A stretch of DNA of 64,000 nt, taken from Rhodospirillales bacterium (GTDB lineage Bacteria > Pseudomonadota > Alphaproteobacteria > Rhodospirillales > Defluviicoccaceae). Where the stretch lies: assembly GCA_016712375.1 (NCBI GenBank), contig JADJRE010000006.1:124001-188000 (forward strand), read 5' to 3'. The position numbers and the translations under genes were made by a program. The notes beneath the pieces were generated by a model. It did no database searches and had not been told where the DNA came from. It was given only the letters and a program-made list of their open reading frames with translations. Below, piece by piece: positions 50,261 to 59,583 of this stretch. Positions within the stretch are counted from its first letter, which is position 1. Each line of letters opens with the position of its first letter.

Positions 50261-51806
50261 TCAGTTGGCCTGACGGCGCAGGAAGGCCGGAATGTCCAGC
50301 AGGTCGTCTTCGGCCGTGCTCTGCGACGATGGCAACCGCTCCTCGGCGGCGACACCGCCGAGCCGTGGTGCCGGCGCCTCGGTCTCGATCGGCTCCGGCT
50401 TGCTCGGCCGCGACGGCGAGCCGCCGATCACCCGGGCAAACAGATTGGCCATGACGCCGCGCTGCGTTTCGGCTTCCGCACGGCCGCCATTCAGGCCACC
50501 GGCGTGGGTCGCGACGTCGCCGCCGGACCGAACGTCGGCGCGGCCGAGCATCGCTGGCGGCACGAACCCGCCACCCGCCATCGGCTGGGCCACGCCATCG
50601 GCGCCGGCATAGAACACCGGCTCGCGCCCTCCGGCCTCGGCCACCGCGCGGCCTTCGTGGTGAACGTGATGGGCGCGATCCGAGCCTTGCGCTACGACCG
50701 CCTGCTCCAACCCGTGCGTCTCGGCGGCAATGCCTTCGCGGGTCCGCGCCACGTGCGTCTGCCGGGCCTCGCTGAGGCTGCGGACGACCCCGGCGTCTTT
50801 GTCGTTGCCGGCACCGGCTTGGACGCGCTGGTCGCGATGTCCATGCCCGTTGCCACCACCGACACCGGATGCGTCCTTCGAGCGTGTCGTCGAAGGTGGA
50901 GCCGAAGATGATGAAGGCGTCCGGATCGACCTCGGAACGGATCCGGTTGGCGGCTTCGTCGACCTCGAACAGCGTCATGTCGAGCGAGCCGGTGATGTTG
51001 ATCAGCACGCCGCGGGCGCCCTTCATCGAAACGTCGTCGAGCAGCGGATTGGAGATCGCCGCTTCGGCCGCGTCGAGCGCGCGACGGTCGCCGGTGGCCT
51101 CGCCGGTGCCCATCATCGCCTTGCCCATCTCGCTCATCACCGCGCGGATGTCGGCGAAGTCGAGGTTGATCAGGCCCGGCATCACCATCAGGTCGGTGAC
51201 GCCGCGCACGCCGGAGTACAGCACGTCGTCGGCCATCTTGAAGGCGTCGGCGAAGGTGGTGCGCTCGTTGGCGATGCGGAACAGGTTCTGGTTGGGGATG
51301 ATGATCAGCGTATCGACGAACTGCTCCAGCTCCTCGATACCCTGATCGGCGATGCGCATCCTGTGCTGGCCCTCGAAGTGGAAGGGCTTGGTGACGACGC
51401 CGACGGTCAGGATCCCCTGCTCGCGGGCGGCGCGCGCGATTACCGGCGCGGCGCCGGTGCCGGTGCCACCACCCATGCCGGCGGCAATGAACACCATGTT
51501 CGAGCCGCGGATTTCCTGGATGATGTCCTCCAGCGCTTCCTCGGCGGCGATCCGGCCGATGTCCGGCCGGGAGCCCGCGCCGAGACCCTGGGTCACCGTG
51601 ACGCCGAGCTGGATGCGCCGCTCGCAGCTCGATTGCGCCAGCGACTGCGCGTCGGTGTTGGCGACGATGAACTCGACGCCCTCCAGGTGGGCGCGGATCA
51701 TGTTGTTAACGGCGTTGCCGCCGGCACCGCCACAGCCGATGACGCTGATGCGCGGCCGAAGCTCCGGCGTATGGTGGGCGATGGGTACGCTGAGATTGAT
51801 TGACAT
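50261..51806 (-). CDS. ftsZ: Cell division protein FtsZ (two frameshifts in C-terminal linker)
   Basis: Tubulin-like GTPase that polymerises into the division ring. Start at 51806 (MSINLSVPIAHHTPELRPRI) with GGAGG upstream. The GTP-binding signature GGGTGTGAAPV lies at 112-122, the synergy loop NLDFADIRAVM further on. After EGRIR the frame breaks: a missing G at 50865-50866 restores VSVVATGMD, and a missing base at about 50839 restores the linker QAGAGNDKDAGVVRSLSEAR. The protein ends DDLLDIPAFLRRQAN, the conserved tail that binds FtsA. Corrected length 515 residues; the long, variable linker is typical of alphaproteobacteria. It is the last gene of the dcw cluster. Confidence 0.96.
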
Positions 51807-51869
51807 GACGAGCCTCCGTTCGTGCTTAGGTTGACCGCTCACTCGGGTTGACCGCTTTTTTGCAACCCC

Positions 51870-53144
51870 TCAGAAATTCTCCCGCAGCCACTGGCCGAAG
51901 CGGCCGAAGCGACCATGTGCCGTGGTCGTCGGCCGGTACACCGGCTCGACGCCGTCCTGCGGCCGCTTTGCCGCGAACCCCAAAAGACCGGCGACGGTGG
52001 CGAAGGCCGGACCGGCGACGGCGTCCGGTAGGCCATCGATGCCGCGCGGCCGGCCGATGCGCACCTGCTTGTCCAGGACGTGACCGGCCAGTTCTGCCGC
52101 ACCGGGAAGCTGCGCCGCCCCGCCGGTCAGCACGACGCGCCGCCCGGCAACCCGGTCATAGCCGGCGTCCTGCAGGCGGGCGCGCACCATCTCGAAAATC
52201 TCCTCCATGCGCGGCCGGATGATGCCGACCAGCATCGAGCGCGGCACGATGACGCCTTCCGAAGCGCCGTCGTCGGCAATCGGCGGCACCTCGATCATCT
52301 GCCGGGAGTCCGAGGGTGACGGCTGACAGCTGCCGTAGAGCGTTTTGATCCGCTCTGCCTGCGCCATCGGCGTCGACAGTCCGCGCGCCAGGTCGCGGGT
52401 GACGTGCAGGCCGCCGAGCGGGATGCTGTCGGTGTAGATCAGCTCGGAGTCGAAGAACACCGCCACCGAGGTGGTGCCGCCGCCCATGTCGATCAGCGTG
52501 ATGCCGAGCTGTGTCTCGTCCTCGACCAGGCAGCCGAGCGCTGCGGCATAAGGGGACACCACTTTACCTTCGACTTCGAGGTGGCAGCGGGTGACGCAGG
52601 TGGCAACGTTGCGCACCGCACCGGCGGTAGCGGTGATCAGGTGCAGGTTGACGCCAAGACGCTGGCCAAACATGCCGCGCGGGTCCCGCACGCCGCGGCA
52701 GCCGTCGACGGAATAGCCGACCGGAATGACGTGGACGATGTCGTGCTCGGCCGGTATGGCGTCGGCGAAGCCGGACGGGTCGAGAATGCGGCGCAGGTCG
52801 GCGTCGCCGATCTCGTGTCCGGCCACCGACACTTCATAGGCGACCAGTCGCGAACGCGGCGCGCCGGTCGAGACGTTGACGACGACGCCGCGGATATTCT
52901 CTCCAGCCATCCGCTCCGCCGCCTCGACACATGTTCGGATCGTCGCCTCGGCTGCATCGAGGTCGATCAGCGCGCCGCTGCGAACGCCGCGCGACGCGTG
53001 GTGGCCGATGCCAACCACACGAAATGCCTCGCCACTCTCCGCGGGCCTCGCAATCAGGCAGCAGACTTTCGTGGTGCCGATGTCGAGAGCCGCGATCAAT
53101 CCGTTGCGCACCTTCACCTGAGCCGCCGCCTTGTGTCGCTTCAC
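51870..53144 (-). CDS. ftsA: Cell division protein FtsA
   Basis: Actin-like ATPase that tethers FtsZ to the membrane and recruits later division proteins. The 424 residues start MKRHKAAAQVKVRNGLIAALDIGTTKVCCL; further ATP motifs are LIDMGGGTTSVAVF and VVLTGGAAQLPGAAELAG. The C-terminus (RFGRFGQWLRENF) is the amphipathic membrane-targeting helix. Length is normal. 78 bases separate it from ftsQ and 63 from ftsZ; these larger gaps may hold extra promoters feeding ftsA and ftsZ. Confidence 0.97.
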   Translation of the reverse strand: MKRHKAAAQVKVRNGLIAALDIGTTKVCCLIARPAESGEAFRVVGIGHHASRGVRSGALIDLDAAEATIRTCVEAAERMAGENIRGVVVNVSTGAPRSRLVAYEVSVAGHEIGDADLRRILDPSGFADAIPAEHDIVHVIPVGYSVDGCRGVRDPRGMFGQRLGVNLHLITATAGAVRNVATCVTRCHLEVEGKVVSPYAAALGCLVEDETQLGITLIDMGGGTTSVAVFFDSELIYTDSIPLGGLHVTRDLARGLSTPMAQAERIKTLYGSCQPSPSDSRQMIEVPPIADDGASEGVIVPRSMLVGIIRPRMEEIFEMVRARLQDAGYDRVAGRRVVLTGGAAQLPGAAELAGHVLDKQVRIGRPRGIDGLPDAVAGPAFATVAGLLGFAAKRPQDGVEPVYRPTTTAHGRFGRFGQWLRENF

Positions 53145-53222
53145 GTCTGCATCCCCGTCGCCCGCATCCCGCGCGATCGCCGCGATCGCATCGTCGCCGC
53201 CCGGTCTGAACCGCCGGGTGTT

Positions 53223-54059
53223 TTACGCATCATTGCCGTCCTCGTTCGGCAGCGCCGCCGGCCGCACCACCAGTCGGTCGTCAAACCGCAGATCGAGGAC
53301 CCGGACGGCCTTGTCCAGCAACCGGTGCTTGCGCTGGTAATCGCCGAGACGTTGCCAGGCGCGTTCCGGGTCCTGTTCCGGCAGCTTGATGTCGATGCCG
53401 TCGCTCAGGTGCAGGTTCCATCTCCGGCCGCCGACCCTGACCGCTGCCTTGACGCGCGCCATCAGGTCCGGCTCGCTCGCCAGCATGCGCACCAGTGCCG
53501 TGGCATTGGCCGGCGCGTCCTCACCGACCACCACCATCAGCTGGCTGAAGGGCCCCACGTCATCGCGCAGGATGACCTGGCCCTGCTCGTCGATGAGCGC
53601 GAACTTCTTGTCCTGCTGCCACAGCGCCAACGGCCGCCGTTCAACGATCTCCACCACCAGCGTGTCCGGCAGCACCCTGCGGACCGAGGCGTGGCGCACC
53701 CATGGCAGCGCCTGCACCCGCTGCCGCGCCGCTTCCAGATCGACGGCCAGAATCGGCACGCCGCGTTTCACTGCCAACGCATCGAGCAGGGTTGCCTTCG
53801 GTGTCTGCCCGCGGCCAACGACAAAGACCTCGCGGACGACGAAACCCATCCGCGCTGATGCGCCGACCATCGCGTCGAGGCTGTCGGCTGCGGCGCGCTG
53901 GGGAATCCCGGCGCTCCAGGCGAGCCAGGCGCTACCGGCCAGCGCCGCCACGAATATCGCCGCCCAAACGGTGATGGCCCGGCGCGAGCGCCACAGCGGG
54001 ACGACGCGCGGCCGCGGCTGGCCTTTATTGCCGCGAGAGCGGACTCGCGAGGCCATCAT
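53223..54059 (-). CDS. ftsQ: Cell division protein FtsQ
   Basis: Bitopic division protein that links early and late divisome parts. I set the start at 54059 (MMASRVRSRGNKGQPRP), where ATG ATG overlaps the ddl stop by four bases; a longer frame from 54089 lies inside ddl. A single helix (AITVWAAIFVAALAGSAWLAW) precedes the POTRA domain (GRGQTPKATLLDALAVKRGVPILAVDLE) and the FtsQ beta domain (PWVRHASVRRVLPDTLVVEIVERRPLALW). 278 residues, normal. Confidence 0.95.
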   Translation of the reverse strand: MMASRVRSRGNKGQPRPRVVPLWRSRRAITVWAAIFVAALAGSAWLAWSAGIPQRAAADSLDAMVGASARMGFVVREVFVVGRGQTPKATLLDALAVKRGVPILAVDLEAARQRVQALPWVRHASVRRVLPDTLVVEIVERRPLALWQQDKKFALIDEQGQVILRDDVGPFSQLMVVVGEDAPANATALVRMLASEPDLMARVKAAVRVGGRRWNLHLSDGIDIKLPEQDPERAWQRLGDYQRKHRLLDKAVRVLDLRFDDRLVVRPAALPNEDGNDA

Positions 54060-54958
54060 CCGTCGCACTCCGCGTGCTCGACCATCCATGCCACCAGCTC
54101 GGCAAACGAGATCCCGAGCGATGCCGCCTGCTCTGGTACGAGCGAGGTCGGAGTCATCCCCGGCTGGGTGTTGACCTCCAGCATGTACAGCCGCTCGCCG
54201 TCCCAGCGCAGATCGGCACGGGAGACGCCGCGGCAGCCGAGCGAACGGTGCGCGAGCAGCGCCAGGCGCAGCGACTCCGCGTAGACGCCAGGATCGACCT
54301 GTGCCGGCACGACGTGGCGCGAGCCGCCAGGCGCATACTTGGCGTCGTAGTCGTAGAAACCGCGGTCGGTGGTGATCTCGGTCACCGCCAGCGGCCGGTC
54401 ACCCATCACCGCGACGGTGAACTCGCGGCCGGGTATGAAGCGCTCGACCATCACCTGCTCGCCGAACGACCAACCATCGTCGAGCGCACCAAGGTTGGCG
54501 CCGTTGCGGACGATGCGCACACCGACGCTTGAGCCCTCGTTCATCGGCTTGACGACATAGGGCCGCGGCATTGGATCACTTGATGCCAACTGGTGACGGG
54601 TGACGACGACATGCTCGGCAACGGGGATGCCGGCGCGTTCGAATACCAGCTTCGCCTGCGGCTTGTTCATGGCGATCGCCGAGGCAAGCAGGCCGGAGTG
54701 GGTGTAGGGAATGGCCAGGATGTCGAGCAAGCCTTGGATCGTGCCATCCTCTCCCCACCGCCCATGCAGCGCGTTGAAGACGACGTCGGGTCTTGGCGTC
54801 AGTCGGTCGAGCAGGTCGCGCGGGTCGCGAGCGAGGTCGATCGGATGGGCGTCGTAGCCGGCCTGGCGCAGCCCCTCGGTAACAGCGGCGCCGCTGACCA
54901 GCGACACTTCCCGCTCTGAGGACCAGCCGCCCATCAGCACCGCGACGCGTTTGCTCAT
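54056..54958 (-). CDS. ddl: D-alanine-D-alanine ligase
   Basis: ATP-grasp enzyme that joins two D-Ala, giving the dipeptide added by MurF. Start at 54958 (MSKRVAVLMGGWSSEREVSL); the ATG overlaps the murB stop by four bases. Typical elements are FNALHGRWGEDGTIQGLLD, PYVVKPMNEGSSVGVRIV, VMVERFIPGREFTVAVMG and LEVNTQPGMTPTSLVPEQA. 300 residues, normal. Start and stop overlap both neighbours in the cluster. Confidence 0.97.
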   Translation of the reverse strand: MSKRVAVLMGGWSSEREVSLVSGAAVTEGLRQAGYDAHPIDLARDPRDLLDRLTPRPDVVFNALHGRWGEDGTIQGLLDILAIPYTHSGLLASAIAMNKPQAKLVFERAGIPVAEHVVVTRHQLASSDPMPRPYVVKPMNEGSSVGVRIVRNGANLGALDDGWSFGEQVMVERFIPGREFTVAVMGDRPLAVTEITTDRGFYDYDAKYAPGGSRHVVPAQVDPGVYAESLRLALLAHRSLGCRGVSRADLRWDGERLYMLEVNTQPGMTPTSLVPEQAASLGISFAELVAWMVEHAECDG

Positions 54959-55902
54959 CGCACGATCTCCCGTGGACCGCGCTCCGCCGCAACGCCGATG
55001 CGGCGGATTTCCCATTCGAGGGTAACGCCGCACGCCGCCAGCACCCGGCGGCGTACCTCCTCGCCGAGCGTTTCCAGGTCGGCGGCGGTGGCGGTGCCGG
55101 TGTTGATCAGGAAATTGCAGTGCTGCGTGGATACCTGAGCACCACCGATGGCAAGGCCCCGGCAGCCAGCTTGCTCGATCAGCTCCCAGGCCTTGCCATC
55201 GGACGGGTTGGCGAAGGTCGAGCCACCGGTTCGCGATCGCACCGGCTGCGTGCTCTCGCGCGCGCTGCGTATCTCGTCCATCCGCCCCCTGATCAGCGCC
55301 GCATCGCCAACCTCAGCGCGCAACGTCGCGGAAGTGAAAATAAAGTCGTCCGGCAGGCCGCAGCGGCGGTAGGCAAAGCGCATCTCGGCGGACGAGAGGT
55401 CGTGCCTCTCTCCCCGCGGATCGACCGCCTGGGCAGAGACCAGGACGTCCTTTATCTCGCTGCCATAGGCGCCTGCGTTCATTCGCAGCGCCCCGCCCAT
55501 GGTACCGGGAATGCCGGAGAGGAATTCCAGGCCGGCGAGGCCGGCGTCTTGCGCTGTCCGGGCGACGGTGGCGTCGAGCGCGCCAGCACCGGCCGTGATC
55601 GTCGCGCCGTTAGCAGTGACGGCGGCAAAGCCGTGTCCGAGTCGCACGACGACGCCCGGCACGCCGCCGTCACGAACGAGAAGGTTCGATCCGACGCCGA
55701 GCATGGTGACCGGCACGTCGGCCGGCTTGCCCCGGAGAAACGTCGCCAGGTCGTCGGCATCAGCGGGGCGGAACATCACTTCCGCAGGACCACCGACGCG
55801 GAACCAGGTGATCGGCGCCAGTGGCACGGCCTCAGTGTAGCGGCCACGCACCATGGGCAGCCGCTCGATCAACCTTTCGGGCAGGAGGTGTGCCGGCATC
55901 AT
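54955..55902 (-). CDS. murB: UDP-N-acetylenolpyruvoylglucosamine reductase MurB
   Basis: FAD-dependent reductase that converts enolpyruvyl-UDP-GlcNAc to UDP-MurNAc. I take the start at 55902 (MMPAHLLPERLIERLPMVRG), overlapping the murC stop; the longer frame lies in murC. Motifs: TWFRVGGPAEVMF, MLGVGSNLLVRDGG (FAD phosphate site), GIPGTMGGALRMNAGAYG and RSRTGGSTFANPSDGKAWEL, with GGAQVSTQHCNFLIN near the end. 315 residues. This Ser-containing GSTFANP form is the type I-like short enzyme. Confidence 0.96.
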   Translation of the reverse strand: MMPAHLLPERLIERLPMVRGRYTEAVPLAPITWFRVGGPAEVMFRPADADDLATFLRGKPADVPVTMLGVGSNLLVRDGGVPGVVVRLGHGFAAVTANGATITAGAGALDATVARTAQDAGLAGLEFLSGIPGTMGGALRMNAGAYGSEIKDVLVSAQAVDPRGERHDLSSAEMRFAYRRCGLPDDFIFTSATLRAEVGDAALIRGRMDEIRSARESTQPVRSRTGGSTFANPSDGKAWELIEQAGCRGLAIGGAQVSTQHCNFLINTGTATAADLETLGEEVRRRVLAACGVTLEWEIRRIGVAAERGPREIVR

Positions 55903-57329
55903 GCCGCCGCCCCCGTGCAGCGTCGGCGCCATTCGGCGATTTCGCCCGGCAGCGCGTGCGCCCACTGCGTGATGTTGCCGGCACCAAGGCAGACGACGAG
56001 GTCGCCGGGGTTTGCTAGCTCGGACACCGTCTGCGCCAGCGTGTCCCGATCAGCGAGCGGAATCACCTGCCGGTGGCCGCGCGCCCGGAGCCCGTCGACC
56101 AGCGCATCCCGGCTGATTCCCTCGATCGGATCCTCGCCGGCGGCGTAGATGTCGGCGACGATTACCGCATCGGCGTCGTTGAAGCACGAGCAGAAGCCAT
56201 CGAACAGGCTGGCCAGCCGGCTGTACCGGTGCGGCTGGACGACGGCGATCACCTGGCCGTGCCCTACCGTTCGGGCCGCCGCCAGCACCGCGGCAATCTC
56301 CACCGGATGATGGCCGTAATCGTCGATCACGGTAACCCCGTCGACTTCGCCGCAGCGGGTGAAGCGGCGGTTCACCCCGCCGAAGCTGGCGAAGGCGCGG
56401 GCAACGACGGCATCGTCTATGCCGACGGCGCCGGCAACGGCAAGGGCGGCGAGAGCGTTCTGGACGTTGTGCCGGCCGAACATTGGCAGGAACATCTCGG
56501 ACACGGTGCGGCTGGCGCCTGTCTTGCGGTCGCTGACGACGGCCGAGAACCACACGCCCTCACCGTTGGCGCGCACGTCGAGGCCGCGCACGTCGGCCTG
56601 TGGACTGAAGCCGTAGGTCACGACCCGGCGGTCGAGCAGACGCGGCAGGATCCCCTGCACCTCCGGATGATCGATGCACAGCGCGGCAACGCCATAGAAC
56701 GGGATGTTGGCGGCGAAGGTGACGAATGCTTCGCGCAGCGCCTCGAACGTCCCGTAATGCTCCATATGCTCGGGATCGATGTTGGTGATGACCGCGATCG
56801 TCGCCGGCAGCTTGACCATCGTGCCGTCGGACTCGTCCGCCTCGGCAACCATCCAGTCGCCCGAACCATGCCGGGCATTGGATCCCCACGCATTGATAAT
56901 GCCGCCGTTAACCACTGTTGGATCCAGGCCGGCAGCGTCGAGGACCTGAGCTATCAGCGAAGTGATGGTCGTCTTGCCGTGCGTTCCGCCAACGGCGATC
57001 GACCACTTCAGACGCATCAGTTCGCCCAGCATCTCGGCGCGGCGAACCACCGGGATGAGCAGCCGGCGCGCCGCCATCACCTCTGGGTTGTCCGCTTTGA
57101 CCGCGGAGGAAATGACAATCACCTGAGCGTCGCCGAGGTTTCCCTCGGCGTGGCCGATCACCACCGGAATGCCTTGCGCCTGCAGGCGCCGGATGTTCGC
57201 CCCATCGGCGCGATCGCTGCCCTGCACCCGGTAGCCCAAGTTGTGCATCAGCTCAGCGATGCCGCTCATCCCGATGCCGCCGATGCCGACAAAGTGTATC
57301 GGCCCAATGTCCAGCGGGATGGTCTTCAT
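55899..57329 (-). CDS. murC: UDP-N-acetylmuramate-L-alanine ligase MurC
   Basis: Adds L-alanine to UDP-MurNAc, ATP-dependent. 476 residues. UDP-binding GIGGIGMSGIAELMHNLGY at ~15, ATP loop GGTHGKTTITSLIAQVLDA at ~113, then EADESDGTMVKLPATIAVIT with NIDPEHMEHYGTF, and DDYGHHPVEIAAVLAAAR, VVQPHRYSRLASLFDGF in the C-terminal domain. All are usual for MurC. Its ATG overlaps the murG stop and its TGA overlaps murB. Confidence 0.97.
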   Translation of the reverse strand: MKTIPLDIGPIHFVGIGGIGMSGIAELMHNLGYRVQGSDRADGANIRRLQAQGIPVVIGHAEGNLGDAQVIVISSAVKADNPEVMAARRLLIPVVRRAEMLGELMRLKWSIAVGGTHGKTTITSLIAQVLDAAGLDPTVVNGGIINAWGSNARHGSGDWMVAEADESDGTMVKLPATIAVITNIDPEHMEHYGTFEALREAFVTFAANIPFYGVAALCIDHPEVQGILPRLLDRRVVTYGFSPQADVRGLDVRANGEGVWFSAVVSDRKTGASRTVSEMFLPMFGRHNVQNALAALAVAGAVGIDDAVVARAFASFGGVNRRFTRCGEVDGVTVIDDYGHHPVEIAAVLAAARTVGHGQVIAVVQPHRYSRLASLFDGFCSCFNDADAVIVADIYAAGEDPIEGISRDALVDGLRARGHRQVIPLADRDTLAQTVSELANPGDLVVCLGAGNITQWAHALPGEIAEWRRRCTGAAA

Positions 57330-58459
57330 GCCGCAAGTCTCCCGCTATGGGTGGTCGTTTCAGGAGGTGCCGCGCCAATAACCTCCAGCACGAGATCGGC
57401 GAGCCGAGCCGCTGCACGGTCGAATCCGGCCGCTCGCGCCGCCGCTGCCGCTCCGGCCAGCATCCCCGGGCGGAAGAGTTCTTCCAGCCGGGCCGCCAGC
57501 CGTTCCGGGGTCAGCGTCTCCTGAGGCATCAGCCAGCCGCCACCAGCGTCGGTGAGAGCGCGGGCGTTGGCAGTCTGATGGTCGTCGGCGGCGTAGGGAT
57601 AGGGCACCAGCACCGCAGGACAGCCGACAGCAGTGATCTCGGCGATGGTCGAGGCGCCGGCGCCGGCGATGAGCAGATGCGTCGACGCCAGCCGCGCCGG
57701 CACGTCGTCGAAGAAGCTGGCCAGCTCGGTGGCGACACCGATGCGACGATAGGCATCCTCGACGGCAGCAAGCGTTTCCGGCCGGCACTGCTGGGCGATG
57801 ACGAGGCGCGAGCGCAGCCGGGCGTTCAGCCGGTCGATCGCGGCCGGCACCACCTCGCCGAAGATGCGGGCTCCCTGGCTCCCGCCCAGCACCAGCAGAC
57901 GGATCGGCCCGGTTGATTCCGGCGCCTGGTACGAGTGATCGCGCAGACGGGCGAAGGCCGGCCGCACCGGCATGCCGGTGCGCACCAGCTTGTGTTCCAT
58001 GCCCTTGGGCAGGGCGGCGACGGTCTCAAAGGCGGTGGCGATCCTGCCGGCACGGCGCGCGAGCAGCCGATTGGCCCGGCCAAGCAGGGCATTTTGCTCA
58101 TGAATGATGGTCGGAATGCCGAGCAGGCTGGCCGCCATGACGCTCGGTACCGAAGCATAGCTGCCGAAGCCGACCACGGCGCGCGGCGACAGCGGACGCA
58201 GCGCCCACGCGGCCTGCATCAGACCAGCGCCGAGTTCCGCCATGCTCTTCAACCGGCCCCAGGTCGTTTGCCCGGCAAGGCCGCCACCGCGGATGCGCCG
58301 CACCTGCATCTCGCCGCCGAATGAAACCCCTCGCCGGTCGGTGAACAGCACGGGCTCGATGCCCCGCTCGCGCAGTTGCGAGGCCAGCGCCTCAGCCGGA
58401 AAGACGTGCCCGCCGGTTCCGCCGGCGGCGAGGACGACACGGATTTGCGTGGTGTTCAT
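57326..58459 (-). CDS. murG: UDP-GlcNAc:lipid I N-acetylglucosaminyltransferase MurG
   Basis: Peripheral inner-membrane enzyme that makes lipid II from lipid I. The start at 58459 (MNTTQIRVVLAAGGTGGHVF) overlaps the ftsW stop; an in-frame extension reaching 59107 lies inside ftsW and is not used. Signature loops AAGGTGGHVFPAEALASQL (11-29) and GGSQGARIFGEVVPAAIDRL in the second domain, and SSTIAEITAVGCPAVLVPYP-like donor-site sequence are visible. 377 residues, normal. Confidence 0.97.
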   Translation of the reverse strand: MNTTQIRVVLAAGGTGGHVFPAEALASQLRERGIEPVLFTDRRGVSFGGEMQVRRIRGGGLAGQTTWGRLKSMAELGAGLMQAAWALRPLSPRAVVGFGSYASVPSVMAASLLGIPTIIHEQNALLGRANRLLARRAGRIATAFETVAALPKGMEHKLVRTGMPVRPAFARLRDHSYQAPESTGPIRLLVLGGSQGARIFGEVVPAAIDRLNARLRSRLVIAQQCRPETLAAVEDAYRRIGVATELASFFDDVPARLASTHLLIAGAGASTIAEITAVGCPAVLVPYPYAADDHQTANARALTDAGGGWLMPQETLTPERLAARLEELFRPGMLAGAAAAARAAGFDRAAARLADLVLEVIGAAPPETTTHSGRLAA

Positions 58460-59583
58460 CGGCGCCCTCCCGGGTCCGGACGGTCGCGGGTCAGCGCGAG
58501 CACCATGCCCAGGCCCCAGGCAAGCGCGATCGTCGCCGAGCCGCCGTAGGAGATGAACGGCAAGGTAATCCCTTTCGGAGGGATCAGGTGCATGGTGGAC
58601 GCCATGTTCATCAGCGCCTGAGCACCGAACAGCGCCAGCAGCGCGCCCGCCGCCAGCAACACGAACAAATCGGTATCCTTGAACGCACGGATCAGGCCGC
58701 GAAGAACAACGAAGCTGAACAGCCCGACCAGCAACAAGCAGAGCAGCAGCCCGAACTCCTCGCCGGCAACGGCAAAGATGAAGTCGGCATGCGCATCCGG
58801 TAGCACTTCCTTGACGTGACCTTCGCCCGGACCGCGGCCAAACAGGCCGCCGCTCTGGAAGGCTTCCATCGCCCGCTTTACCTGATAGCCCTCGCCACTC
58901 GCCGGATCGAGGAACTGATCGACCCGTTGCTGCACGTGGGCGAACATGAAGTACGCACCGACCCCGCCGCCCACGAACACCAGCGCGAGCAGCGCGATCA
59001 ACGCCAGCGGACAGCCCGCGAGAAAGATCTGCAAGCACCAGACGCCGGCCATCAGCAAGGTCGTGCCGACATCCGGTTGCAGCAGAAGAACGCCCGCGGT
59101 AGCGCACAACAACAGCGCCGACAACGGATAGCCGATGACACCTTCACGGCCGCGGGTGGCCGCGATGAAGCTGGCGCAGACGACCGCGAACGCCGGCTTG
59201 AGGAACTCGGACGGCTGGACCGAAACACCGGCGACGTACAGCCAGCGCCGCGCTCCCTTTACCTCGGCGCCAAAGAATAGCGTAGCGACGGTAGCGGCGA
59301 AGGCGATCAGGAAAAACGCCAAGGCGGATCGTCGCACGCCCTGCGGCGACATCAGCGAGGTCACCAGCATCACGATGATCGCAAGCGGCACGTAGATGGC
59401 CTGTCGGCGCGCAAAATAGAACGGCTCAAGGCCGATGCGCTCGGCAACCGGCGGCGAGGCAGCCATCGTCAGAACGATGCCAAGCCCGGCGATCAGCAAC
59501 ACTGCGGCCACTGTCCAGCGGTCGACAGTCCACCACCAGCGGCCGATCAGACTGGTGTCCGTACGGGAGAACGACAGGCTCAT
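58456..59583 (-). CDS. ftsW: Lipid II polymerase / division protein FtsW
   Basis: SEDS-family membrane glycosyltransferase that polymerises septal peptidoglycan with a class B PBP. The 375 residues have ten helices; FARRQAIYVPLAIIVMLVTS, KGARRWLYVAGVSVQPSEFLK, VGTTLLMAGVWCLQIFLAG, HADFIFAVAGEEFGLLLCLL and PPKGITLPFISYGGSATIAL are the diagnostic loops. Its ATG overlaps the murD stop by four bases and its TGA overlaps the murG start. Confidence 0.97.
   Translation of the reverse strand: MSLSFSRTDTSLIGRWWWTVDRWTVAAVLLIAGLGIVLTMAASPPVAERIGLEPFYFARRQAIYVPLAIIVMLVTSLMSPQGVRRSALAFFLIAFAATVATLFFGAEVKGARRWLYVAGVSVQPSEFLKPAFAVVCASFIAATRGREGVIGYPLSALLLCATAGVLLLQPDVGTTLLMAGVWCLQIFLAGCPLALIALLALVFVGGGVGAYFMFAHVQQRVDQFLDPASGEGYQVKRAMEAFQSGGLFGRGPGEGHVKEVLPDAHADFIFAVAGEEFGLLLCLLLVGLFSFVVLRGLIRAFKDTDLFVLLAAGALLALFGAQALMNMASTMHLIPPKGITLPFISYGGSATIALAWGLGMVLALTRDRPDPGGRR

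Noticed and set aside
50730..51803. Long antisense frame opposite ftsZ (357 codons)
   Set aside because: It mirrors the codon bias of ftsZ on the other strand, has no family resemblance and no ribosome-binding site. Long antisense frames are common in such GC-rich genes.
52404..53858. 484-codon antisense frame opposite ftsA and ftsQ
   Set aside because: Composition is a reverse image of the real genes (rich in His, Asp, Arg), with no recognisable domain.
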